Shown here one piece after another: positions 38,088-45,729 of a stretch of 63,365 nucleotides of DNA. A program made the translations under genes and the position numbers. The notes under the pieces were generated by a model. It was not told the DNA's origin. It saw only the letters and a program-made list of their open reading frames with translations, and made no database searches. Position 1 is the stretch's first letter, and every line of letters starts with the position of its first letter. The DNA lies in contig NZ_CANMPM010000017.1 of NCBI RefSeq assembly GCF_947499845.1, forward strand, positions 1-63,365, written 5' to 3'. The DNA is from an uncultured Pseudokineococcus sp. (lineage in GTDB: Bacteria; Actinomycetota; Actinomycetes; Actinomycetales; Quadrisphaeraceae).

Positions 38088-38093
38088 TAGCAT
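38088..38093 (+). promoter_or_regulatory. VanW-family gene -10 hexamer, leaderless
   Basis: TAGCAT is followed by six bases and then ATG at 38100. Confidence 0.6.
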
Positions 38094-38099
38094 CGCCGG

Positions 38100-39878
38100 A
38101 TGCCCGAGGCCGACCACGGAGCCGACCAGCCGACCGCCGAGACCGCCCGCACGACGGCCGGCGAGCCCGACGGGACCGCACGTCGCCGTCGCTGGCCCTG
38201 GGTGGTCGGCGGCGTCGCCGTCCTCGTCGTCGGCGGGTACGGGAGCGCGGCGGCGCTGACCGCGGACCGCGTCCCGTCCGGCACGACGGTGCTGGGCGTG
38301 CCCGTGGGCGGTCTCGACCGCGAGGAGGCCGGGGCGGTCCTGCAGGAGGAGCTGGTGCCGCGGGCCCAGGAGCCGGTGCCCGTCAGCGCCGGCAGCGCGA
38401 CGGCGGAGGTCGTGCCGGCCGACGCGGGGCTCGGCCTGGACGCCGGCGCCACGCTCGACGACCTCACGGGCTTCTCGCTCGACCCCCGCGTGCTCTGGCG
38501 GCACGTCGTCGACCGGGGCGAGGAGGTCGAGCCCGTCGTCGTCGTCGACGACGCCGCGCTCACCGCCTCCGCCGAGGCCCTCGTCGACCCCACCCGCGTG
38601 CCGCCGCAGGAGGGCGCCGTCGCCTTCGACGCCGAGGGCTTCACGACCACCGCGGCCACCACGGGCTCCGAGCTGGACGCCGCGGGCGCCGTCGACCTGC
38701 TGCGCGAGGAGTGGCCGGGCCTGCTCGCGGAGCCGCCGGGCGGCGACCCGCTCGAGCTGCCCGTCGAGGCGCTCGAGCCCGTCGTGGACGCCGACGCCGT
38801 CGACGCCTTCACCTCGTCCTTCGCCGAGCCGGCCGTCGCCGGGCCGCTGCCCGTGCGCGTGGGCACGGCGGGCGCCGAGCTGCCCGTGGCGTCCTTCGCG
38901 CCGCTGCTGGCCGCCGAGCCCACCGACGACGGCGAGCTCGCGCCGGTCGTCGACGCCGGGGCGCTGCGGGCGGCGCTCCTCGAGGTGGCGCCCGACCTGG
39001 ACGCGGCCGCGCGGGACGCCTCGCTCGAGCTCCAGGACGGTCGCCCCGTCGTCGTGCCCGCCGTGGTGGGCCGCAGCGTCGACGCCGAGGCCCTCGCGCC
39101 CGCGGCGCTCGCCGCGCTGGCGGCGCCCCCGGGCCCCGAGCGGGTCGCCGCCGTCGACTCCGCCGAGGTGCAGCCGGAGCGGACCACGGCCGACGTCGAG
39201 GCGCTCGGCGTCACCGAGGTGATCTCCGAGTTCTCGACGCCCCTGCGCGGCAGCAACGCCGGGCGGCTGCAGAACGTCGGGACCGCGGCGCGGACGGTCA
39301 GCGGGACGCTGCTCGCCCCCGGCGAGGTGTTCGACCTCAACGAGGTCCTCGGCCGGCGCACGGCCGCCGCGGGCTACGCCGAGGCGACCATCATCAGCGG
39401 CGGCCGGTACGTCGAGAGCTACGGCGGCGGGGTCTCCCAGATCTCGACGACCCTCTACAACGGCGCCTTCTTCGCCGGGCTCGAGCTGCTCGAGCACCGG
39501 CCGCACTCCTTCTACATCTCCCGCTACCCGGTGGGCCGCGAGGCGACGCTCAGCTGGGGGACGATCGACCTGCGCTTCCGCAACGACACGAGCACCGGCG
39601 TCCTCATCGAGATGAGCGCCTCCTCGAGCCCCTCGGGCGACGTCACGGTGCGCTTCTGGGGCACCGACGTCAGCGACGTCTCGACCTCGACGAGCGGTCG
39701 CCGCGACATCACGCAGCCGACCAGCCGCGAGCTCGACACCGACGACTGCATCCCGTCCACGGCGAGCGAGGGCTTCACCGTCACGGTCACCCGGACCGTC
39801 CGCCGCGGCGGCGCCGTCGTCCACGACGACCGGGACGTCGTCCGCTACGACCCGGTGCCCGGCATCACCTGCGCCTGA
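38100..39878 (+). CDS. VanW family cell-wall protein with peptidoglycan-binding-like repeats
   Basis: A 592-aa protein with a single N-terminal transmembrane helix (about residues 33-53, WPWVVGGVAVLVVGGYGSAA) and a long outside part. Two regions (about 60-200 and 215-330) resemble the PG_binding_4 domain of YoaR-like proteins. The VanW domain follows at ~375-520, with APGEVFDLNEVLGRRTAA, GGVSQISTTLYNGAF and RYPVGREATLSWG. The family is named from a glycopeptide-resistance cluster, but function is unknown; no van genes are nearby. Leaderless start. Repeat array C lies just after the stop. Confidence 0.9.
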   Translation: MPEADHGADQPTAETARTTAGEPDGTARRRRWPWVVGGVAVLVVGGYGSAAALTADRVPSGTTVLGVPVGGLDREEAGAVLQEELVPRAQEPVPVSAGSATAEVVPADAGLGLDAGATLDDLTGFSLDPRVLWRHVVDRGEEVEPVVVVDDAALTASAEALVDPTRVPPQEGAVAFDAEGFTTTAATTGSELDAAGAVDLLREEWPGLLAEPPGGDPLELPVEALEPVVDADAVDAFTSSFAEPAVAGPLPVRVGTAGAELPVASFAPLLAAEPTDDGELAPVVDAGALRAALLEVAPDLDAAARDASLELQDGRPVVVPAVVGRSVDAEALAPAALAALAAPPGPERVAAVDSAEVQPERTTADVEALGVTEVISEFSTPLRGSNAGRLQNVGTAARTVSGTLLAPGEVFDLNEVLGRRTAAAGYAEATIISGGRYVESYGGGVSQISTTLYNGAFFAGLELLEHRPHSFYISRYPVGREATLSWGTIDLRFRNDTSTGVLIEMSASSSPSGDVTVRFWGTDVSDVSTSTSGRRDITQPTSRELDTDDCIPSTASEGFTVTVTRTVRRGGAVVHDDRDVVRYDPVPGITCA

Positions 39879-39893
39879 CCCCGGCCCTCCCCG

Positions 39894-40005
39894 GGGCGAG
39901 TCGTCGCCGGTTCGCCCTGGGGGGGCGGTGCCGGGGGGCGAGTCGTCGCCTGTTCGCCCTCGGGGGGCGGTGCCGGCGGGCGAGTCGTCGCCGGCTCGCC
40001 CTCGT
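39894..40005. repeat. Tandem array C, 42 bp period
   Basis: GGGCGAGTCGTCGCC starts at 39894, 39936 and 39978, exactly 42 bp apart, each followed by a GTTCGCCC or GCTCGCCC that can fold back on GGGCGA. It fills the convergent gap between the VanW-family gene and the acetyltransferase gene and is unrelated in sequence to arrays A and B. Confidence 0.9.
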
Positions 40006-40027
40006 CCCGGCCGGTGGGACCGCTCCG

Positions 40028-41119
40028 TCAGGAGCGGCGGGCCTCGCGGTAGGCGTAGCGGTGGTGCTCGACGAGGCCCAGGTCCGCGTACAGGGCGCGG
40101 GCGGCGTCGTTCCCGTCGGCGACCTGGAGCGCCAGCCGCTCGGCCCCGTGGCGGGCCGCCCACGCGGACAGCGCGGTGACGACGGCCCGCGCCAGCCCCC
40201 GGCGCCGGTGCTCCGGCGCGACGGCGAGGTCGGTCAGCACGGCCCAGCCGTCGGCCACGGCCATCCGGCCGGCGGCGACGGCGCCCTCGGGAACCGACGT
40301 CCTCGCCCCGGTCGTCTCCGTGCCGGTGCCGGTGCCGGTGCCGGTGCCGGTGCCGGTGCCGGGGTCAGGGCGGACGACGGCGAAGGCCTGGTCGGGCGCG
40401 GACAGCAGCAGCGCGGCCACCACCGGGTCGTCCGCCTCAACGGGGCGCACGAGGTGCGACCACGCGGCGTCGGGGGCCGGCAGGACGTCGACCGGTGCGG
40501 GCGCGGCGGTGGTGGCGGTGGGGGGCAGGGCGCCGACCATGACGGTCGTCGGGCTGACGAGCGCCCAGCCGCGCCCGTCGAGCTCGGCGTCGAGGTCGGC
40601 CACGGCGGCCAGGCCCGCGGCGTCCGCCCGCGCGGCCGCGCCGACCGGGGCGCCCGTCGAGCGCGGCAGCTGGAAGCGGGGCGTCGACCCGCGGGCGGCG
40701 AGCCACGCGCTCGCCCGGTCCACCGCGCCCGCGAGGCCGCCTGCGCCGGGCCCGGGCGGGCCGAGGGCCAGCACGGAGCTCGCGCGGCGCGTGCGGTCGC
40801 CGGCCGAGCGCAGCAGCCAGCGCCCGTCGGGCTCGGAGCCGGCCGGCAGCCAGGCGCGCGCCAGGGCGGCCTCCGAGTCGAGCACGCCGACGACCGGCTC
40901 CCCGGGGCGCGGGCGGCGCACCCGGGGCGGCACCCGGCGCGCGGCGACGACGTCGTGCGCCCGCACCTCCACGACGCGGCCGTCGGCCCGGCGCACCACG
41001 AGGGGGTCGCCCGCGCGCTCGAGCTCGCCGACGACGTCGGTCGCCGACCCGTCGGGGAGCCGGTGGCGCACCACGACCCGCTGGCCGGCGGCGGGCGGCG
41101 GGTCCGACGGCGCTGGCAC
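40028..41119 (-). CDS. GNAT acetyltransferase with N-terminal SH3-like domain (Rv0428c type)
   Basis: A 363-aa protein. Residues ~8-62 (GQRVVVRHRLPDG ... EVRAHDVVAARRVPPR) look like the SH3-like domain found in Rv0428c-type acetyltransferases; the C-terminal GNAT domain has LTDLAVAPEHRRRGLARAVV as its acetyl-CoA loop and GNDAARALYADLGLVEHHRY near the end. Between them lies a (Gly-Thr)n linker encoded by a perfect hexanucleotide repeat. GTG 41119 is chosen because CACCCT lies six bases upstream. Substrate unknown. Divergent from fdxA. Confidence 0.82.
   Translation of the reverse strand: MPAPSDPPPAAGQRVVVRHRLPDGSATDVVGELERAGDPLVVRRADGRVVEVRAHDVVAARRVPPRVRRPRPGEPVVGVLDSEAALARAWLPAGSEPDGRWLLRSAGDRTRRASSVLALGPPGPGAGGLAGAVDRASAWLAARGSTPRFQLPRSTGAPVGAAARADAAGLAAVADLDAELDGRGWALVSPTTVMVGALPPTATTAAPAPVDVLPAPDAAWSHLVRPVEADDPVVAALLLSAPDQAFAVVRPDPGTGTGTGTGTGTGTETTGARTSVPEGAVAAGRMAVADGWAVLTDLAVAPEHRRRGLARAVVTALSAWAARHGAERLALQVADGNDAARALYADLGLVEHHRYAYREARRS
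40318..40363 (-). repeat. Hexanucleotide microsatellite inside the acetyltransferase gene
   Basis: About seven perfect copies of GGTGCC (plus-strand reading), encoding the (Gly-Thr)n linker. Changes by whole units keep the frame. Confidence 0.9.
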
Positions 41120-41227
41120 GGCAGGAGGGTGCCACGGCGCCCCCACGCCCCGCCCCGCCCCGGCCCGCGGGCGCGCGGCGCGCCGTCCCGCGGGGCGGTC
41201 CGACGGGGCGGGGGCGGCCCCGCCAGG

Positions 41228-41233
41228 TAGATT
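41228..41233 (+). promoter_or_regulatory. fdxA -10 hexamer
   Basis: TAGATT, 66 bases upstream of the GTG start; a CGGAGG ribosome site lies just before the start. Confidence 0.45.
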
Positions 41234-41299
41234 GCCCACCGTTCCGCCGACGGCGCGCCCCGGTGCGCCGGCGACCTCGAGAGCCCGGAGGCACGACCC

Positions 41300-41626
41300 G
41301 TGACGTACGTCATCGCCCAGCCCTGCGTCGACCTCAAGGACAAGGCCTGCATCGAGGAGTGCCCGGTCGACTGCATCTACGAGGGTGACCGGGCCCTCTA
41401 CATCCACCCCGACGAGTGCGTGGACTGCGGCGCCTGCGAGCCGGTGTGCCCCGTCGAGGCCATCTACTACGAGGACGACGTCCCCGAGCAGTGGAGCGCC
41501 TTCACGGCCGCGAACGTCGAGTTCTTCGACGACCTCGGCTCGCCCGGCGGCGCCGCGAAGATGGGCGTCATCCACAAGGACCACCCCGTCGTCACGGCGC
41601 TCCCGCCGCAGGAGCACGACAGCTGA
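41300..41626 (+). CDS. fdxA: Seven-iron ferredoxin
   Basis: Soluble electron carrier of 108 aa. Cysteines at 9, 17, 21, 40, 43, 46 and 50 fit the [3Fe-4S] plus [4Fe-4S] FdxA pattern (QPCVDLKDKACIEECPVDC; CVDCGACEPVCP), with one extra cysteine at 25. The C-terminal extension with WSAFTAANVEFF is usual in actinobacterial FdxA. The stop overlaps the dapC start as CTGA, so the two genes are coupled as in M. tuberculosis fdxC-dapC. Confidence 0.96.
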   Translation: MTYVIAQPCVDLKDKACIEECPVDCIYEGDRALYIHPDECVDCGACEPVCPVEAIYYEDDVPEQWSAFTAANVEFFDDLGSPGGAAKMGVIHKDHPVVTALPPQEHDS

Positions 41627-42852
41627 GCGCCGTCACCGGCGGCGCCCGGCCCCACGCCGCGGGGGGCGGGGTCGGGCGCCTGGCCCTGCCCGACTTCCCG
41701 TGGGACGCGCTGGCCCCCCACGCCGAGCGCGCCCGCCGCGCGCCGGGCGGCATCGTCGACCTGTCGGTCGGCACGCCCGTCGACCCGACGCCGGCCCTGC
41801 TGCGCGACGCCCTGGCGGCGGCCTCCGACGCGCCGGGCTACCCGCAGGTGTGGGGGACCCCGGCCGTCCGCGAGGCGGTGGCGGCGTGGTTCGCCCGCCG
41901 CCGCGGCGTGCCGGGCCTCGACCCCGACGGCGTCATGCCGACGCCGGGCTCCAAGGAGCTCGTCGCGTGGCTGCCCACGCTGCTCGGCCTCGGGCCCGGG
42001 GACGTCGTCGTCCACCCCCTCGTCGCCTACCCGACGTACGACGTCGGCGCCCGCCTGGCCGGCGCCGCCCCGCTGCCGCTCGACGACGTGGCGTCGCTGC
42101 CCTCACCGGTCGTCGACCTGCCCGGCGGGGGCACCGGCCGGGTGCGCCTGGTCTGGCTCAACTCCCCGTCGAACCCGACCGGGGCCGTCGACGACGTCCG
42201 CCGGCTGGCCGAGGTCGTCGCCTGGGCCCGCGAGCACGACGTCGTCGTCGCCGGGGACGAGTGCTACGCCGAGCTGGGCTGGACCCGGGCCGGCACGGGC
42301 GCCCCCGGGGCCGAGGTCGCCGTGGACGTCGACGAGCGCGGCGACCTCGTGCCGCCGAGCGTGCTCGACCCCCGCGCCACCGGCGGCGACAGCCGCGGCG
42401 TGCTGTCGGTCTACTCGCTGTCCAAGCAGTCGAACCTCGCCGGGTACCGCGCGGCCTTCGTCGCCGGGTGCCCCGCGCTCGTCCGCCACCTCGTGGGCGT
42501 GCGCAAGCACGCGGGCGTCATCGTCCCGCGCCCGGTGCAGGAGGTGCTGCGGACGGCGCTCGGCGACGACGCGCACGTGGCGGAGCAGAAGGAGCGCTAC
42601 CGGGCCCGCCGGGCCGTGCTGCGGGACGCGCTCGCGGCGGCCGGCGGTCGCGTCGAGCGCTCCGACGCCGGGCTCTACCTCTGGACGACCTTCGACGAGC
42701 CCGCCATGGACACCGTCACCCGCCTCGCCGACCGCGGCGTCCTCGTGGCGCCGGGCTCCTTCTACGGGGCCGCCGGCGAGCGGCACGTGCGGGTCGCGCT
42801 CACGGCCACCGACGAGCGGGTCTCCGCCGCCGCGGAGCGGCTGTCGGGCTGA
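41623..42852 (+). CDS. dapC: N-succinyldiaminopimelate aminotransferase
   Basis: PLP enzyme of the lysine/diaminopimelate succinylase branch, 409 aa. The conserved N-terminal LALPDFPWDALAPHAE and GIVDLSVGTPVDPTP are typical of actinobacterial DapC; NSPSNPTGAVDD, the Tyr/Asp pocket GDECYAELGW and the PLP lysine in YSLSKQSNLAGYR are present. No ATG, GTG or TTG lies between the fdxA stop and the conserved N-terminus. I therefore start at CTG 41623, which overlaps the fdxA stop and has AGGAG 8 bases upstream. The last seven codons and the stop are repeated twice more downstream (repeat F). Confidence 0.9.
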   Translation: MSAVTGGARPHAAGGGVGRLALPDFPWDALAPHAERARRAPGGIVDLSVGTPVDPTPALLRDALAAASDAPGYPQVWGTPAVREAVAAWFARRRGVPGLDPDGVMPTPGSKELVAWLPTLLGLGPGDVVVHPLVAYPTYDVGARLAGAAPLPLDDVASLPSPVVDLPGGGTGRVRLVWLNSPSNPTGAVDDVRRLAEVVAWAREHDVVVAGDECYAELGWTRAGTGAPGAEVAVDVDERGDLVPPSVLDPRATGGDSRGVLSVYSLSKQSNLAGYRAAFVAGCPALVRHLVGVRKHAGVIVPRPVQEVLRTALGDDAHVAEQKERYRARRAVLRDALAAAGGRVERSDAGLYLWTTFDEPAMDTVTRLADRGVLVAPGSFYGAAGERHVRVALTATDERVSAAAERLSG

Positions 42853-42911
42853 GCCGCGGAGCGGCTGTCGGGCTGAGCCGCGGAGCGGCTGTCGGGCTGA
42901 GCCGCGGAGCG
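42829..42911 (+). repeat. Repeat F: 24-bp tandem copies of the dapC 3' end and stop
   Basis: Three perfect 24-bp units, 42829-42852, 42853-42876 and 42877-42900, then an 11-base partial. The first unit is the end of dapC (Ala-Ala-Glu-Arg-Leu-Ser-Gly-stop), so the stop is present three times in one frame. Confidence 0.97.
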
Positions 42912-42946
42912 AGCCGCCGTGGTCGCCGCTCGCGACCGGTGCCCGG

Positions 42947-42952
42947 TAGCGT
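42947..42952 (+). promoter_or_regulatory. gltA -10 hexamer with long leader
   Basis: TAGCGT, 131 bases before the gltA GTG, would give a GC-rich leader of about 125 bases, the longest suggested in the window. No riboswitch was recognised in it. Confidence 0.4.
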
Positions 42953-43083
42953 GCGGGAGGCGCCCGAGGCGGCGCCCCCGCCGTCCCCGCCCCGGCGCCG
43001 CGACCCGGTCGCCGCGGGCGGTGCGGCCCCACGACCACGAGAGCGGCCCGCACGCCGAGCCGCGCTGCTGCGAGGAGACGCCC

Positions 43084-44400
43084 GTGACCGAGACCCAGGA
43101 CGCCGCCGGAGCCGGACCCGAGGGCAGCGTGCTGCGGCACGCCGGGGGCGAGCTGACGCTGGCGACCGTGCCGGCCACGGAGGGCAGCGCGGGCGTCGAC
43201 GTCTCCGGGCTGCTCAAGGAGACGGGGCTCGTCACGCTCGACCCGGGCTTCGTCAACACGGCGTCGTGCCGCTCCGAGATCACCTACATCGACGGCGACG
43301 CGGGGATCCTGCGCTACCGCGGCTACCCGATCGAGCAGCTCGCGGAGGGCTCGACCTTCCTCGAGACCAGCTTCCTGCTCATCCACGGGCACCTGCCGAG
43401 CGCGGCCGAGCTGGAGGACTTCTCCGCGAGCCTGCGGCGCCACACCCTGCTCCACGAGGACCTCAAGAACTTCTTCGACGGGTTCCCCTCGAACGCCCAC
43501 CCGATGCCGGTGCTCAGCTCCGCCGTCTCGGCGCTCTCGACGTTCTACGAGGAGAGCCTCGACCCCTTCGACCGCCGCGCCGTCGACCTCTCGACCGTCC
43601 GCCTCATGGCGAAGCTGCCGACGATCGCCGCGTACGCGCACAAGAAGACGCTCGGGCAGCCGTTCCTCTACCCGGACAACTCGCTGGGCCTCGTCGAGAA
43701 CTTCCTCCGGATGACCTTCGGCTTCCCGGCGGAGCCCTACGAGGTGGACCCGGCGCTGGCGTCGGCGCTCGACCAGCTCTTCATCCTCCACGCCGACCAC
43801 GAGCAGAACTGCTCCACGTCGACGGTCCGCATGGTCGGGTCCGGCCAGGCGAACCTCTACGCGTCGGTGTCGGCGGGCATCCACGCCCTCTCCGGGCCGC
43901 TGCACGGCGGCGCGAACTCCGCCGTCCTCACCATGCTCGACGACATCATCGCGAGCGGCGACGACGTCGACACCTTCATGGAGCGGGTGAAGAAGAAGGA
44001 GAAGGGCGTCCGGCTCATGGGCTTCGGCCACCGGGTCTACAAGAACTACGACCCGCGCGCCGCGATCGTCAAGAAGACGGCCGACCGGGTGCTCGAGCAG
44101 CTCGGCGTCAACGACCCGCGCCTCGACGTGGCGCTGCGGCTCGAGGAGATCGCCCTGCGCGACGACTACTTCGTCGAGCGCAAGCTCTACCCGAACGTCG
44201 ACTTCTACACCGGCCTCATCTACAAGGCCATGGGCTTCCCCACGCGGATGTTCACGGTGCTCTTCGCCATCGGGCGCCTCCCCGGCTGGATCGCCCAGTG
44301 GCGGGAGATGATGGAGGACCCGCAGACGAAGATCGGGCGCCCGCGCCAGGTCTACGTCGGCGAGCCGGAGCGGGCCTACGTGCCGATGGACCAGCGCTGA
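43084..44400 (+). CDS. gltA: Citrate synthase
   Basis: Type II citrate synthase of 438 aa condensing acetyl-CoA and oxaloacetate. The active-site segments HADHEQNCSTSTVRMVGSG, GPLHGGANSAV and MGFGHRVYKNYDPRA, and the C-terminal NVDFYTGLIYKAMGFP, are all intact. GTG 43084 has GAGGAG upstream. From memory, proximity to dapC is not part of the mycobacterial order, so this may be a lineage-specific neighbour. A small membrane-protein gene starts one base after its stop. Confidence 0.97.
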   Translation: MTETQDAAGAGPEGSVLRHAGGELTLATVPATEGSAGVDVSGLLKETGLVTLDPGFVNTASCRSEITYIDGDAGILRYRGYPIEQLAEGSTFLETSFLLIHGHLPSAAELEDFSASLRRHTLLHEDLKNFFDGFPSNAHPMPVLSSAVSALSTFYEESLDPFDRRAVDLSTVRLMAKLPTIAAYAHKKTLGQPFLYPDNSLGLVENFLRMTFGFPAEPYEVDPALASALDQLFILHADHEQNCSTSTVRMVGSGQANLYASVSAGIHALSGPLHGGANSAVLTMLDDIIASGDDVDTFMERVKKKEKGVRLMGFGHRVYKNYDPRAAIVKKTADRVLEQLGVNDPRLDVALRLEEIALRDDYFVERKLYPNVDFYTGLIYKAMGFPTRMFTVLFAIGRLPGWIAQWREMMEDPQTKIGRPRQVYVGEPERAYVPMDQR

Positions 44401-44401
44401 C

Positions 44402-44698
44402 GTGGCTCCTCAGGGCTCGGCCGCCGGGGGGCCCGGGACGCGCGCGCTGCGCGCGCTGACGTCCCCGGACGACGACCTGCGCACGTGGGCCCGGCTCGCA
44501 CCGCTGGGGTTGGCCCTCGTCGGCGCCGGGGCGTGCGTCACGGGGGACGCGGCCGTGCGGCGCGGCGCGGGCGCCCCGGGCTGGGTGGTCGGCGGCGTCG
44601 TCGGCCTCTGCCTGCAGGGGGCGGGGCTGTCGGTCTTCGGCGAGGCCGTGAAGCGCCGGGCCCTCCACGACGCGCGGGGCGGCGGGAGCGCGGCGTGA
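44402..44698 (+). CDS. Small two-helix membrane protein, unknown
   Basis: A 98-aa product starting at GTG one base after the gltA stop and ending in a GTGA overlap with the epimerase gene, which argues that it is real. Two hydrophobic segments (about residues 32-48 and 60-80) are joined by a basic loop; the N-terminus has an SPDDDLRTWARLAP stretch. No family recognised. Confidence 0.65.
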   Translation: MAPQGSAAGGPGTRALRALTSPDDDLRTWARLAPLGLALVGAGACVTGDAAVRRGAGAPGWVVGGVVGLCLQGAGLSVFGEAVKRRALHDARGGGSAA

Positions 44699-45663
44699 GG
44701 GTGGTCGTCGTCGGTGCCACCGGCCACATCGGCACGTCGCTCGTGCCGCGCCTCGTGCGCGCCGGGCACGACGTCGTGGCGATGAGCCGCGGCACCCGCG
44801 AGCCGTACGCGCCCGACGACGCCTGGGCGTCCGTCGAGCGCGTGCAGGTCGACCGGGAGGCCGAGGACGCCGCCGGCACCTTCGCCGGCCGGGTCGCCGA
44901 CCTGCGCCCCGACGCGGTCGTCGACCTCGTCTGCTTCACCGAGTCCTCGGCCGCCCAGCTCGTCGAGGGTCTGCGGGGGCGGGTGGGGCACCTCGTGCAC
45001 ACCGGCACCGTGTGGGTCCACGGCGACAGCACCGTGGCGCCGATGGACGAGGACGACGACCGCGAGCCGTACGGCGAGTACGGCGTGCAGAAGGACGCCG
45101 TCGAGCGGCTGCTCCTCGAGGAGACCCGCCGCGGCGGCCTCGTGAGCACGGTCGTGCACCCGGGCCACATCAGCGGCCCGGGGTGGCCGTGCATCACCCC
45201 GGCGGGCAACCTCGACCCGTCGGTGTGGCAGCGCCTGGCGGCGGGCGAGCCGCTCGTCCTGCCGGGCTCCGGGTCCGAGCTCCTGCACCACGTCCACGCC
45301 GACGACGTGGCGGCGCTGCACGAGCGGGCCCTCGAGCGCCGGGAGGACGCCGCCGGCCTCGCCTTCCACGCGGTCTCGCCGCAGGCGACCACCTCCCGCG
45401 GCCTGGCCCGGGCGGCCGCGGCCTGGTTCGGGCGCGAGGCCGTCCTCGAGCTCGTGACGTGGGAGCGCTTCGCCGAGGTGACCGCCCCGGAGCACGTCGA
45501 GGCGAGCCGGGCGCACCTGCTGCGCAGCCACTCCTGCAGCACGCGGCGCGGGCGCGAGGTGCTGGGCTTCACGCCGCGGTTCTCGTCCGCCGAGACCTGC
45601 CGCCAGGCCGTGCGGGCGCTCGTCGACGCGGGGGAGCTCGACCTGGGCGGCGCCCGGCCCTGA
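44695..45663 (+). CDS. NAD-dependent epimerase/dehydratase family protein
   Basis: Extended/atypical short-chain dehydrogenase fold, 322 aa. The N-terminus is VVVVGATGHIGTSLVPRLV (GxxGxxG nucleotide motif at residues 8-14). EYGVQKDAVERLLLEE carries the Tyr-x-x-x-Lys pair, and VVHPGHISGPGW and HHVHADDVAALHERAL fit sugar-nucleotide epimerase relatives. Substrate unknown. GTG 44695 overlaps the preceding small gene, suggesting a gltA-small protein-epimerase operon. Confidence 0.82.
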   Translation: MRVVVVGATGHIGTSLVPRLVRAGHDVVAMSRGTREPYAPDDAWASVERVQVDREAEDAAGTFAGRVADLRPDAVVDLVCFTESSAAQLVEGLRGRVGHLVHTGTVWVHGDSTVAPMDEDDDREPYGEYGVQKDAVERLLLEETRRGGLVSTVVHPGHISGPGWPCITPAGNLDPSVWQRLAAGEPLVLPGSGSELLHHVHADDVAALHERALERREDAAGLAFHAVSPQATTSRGLARAAAAWFGREAVLELVTWERFAEVTAPEHVEASRAHLLRSHSCSTRRGREVLGFTPRFSSAETCRQAVRALVDAGELDLGGARP

Positions 45664-45729
45664 GGCCCGCGCCCCGCCGCCGGACGACCCGCTGCCCGAC
45701 GCCCCGCTGCCCGTCTGGCCGCCGCTCGG

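Noticed and set aside
38100-39878. Glycopeptide resistance determinant
   Set aside because: The VanW domain alone, without vanHAX or vanRS genes, is a common actinobacterial wall protein and not evidence of resistance.
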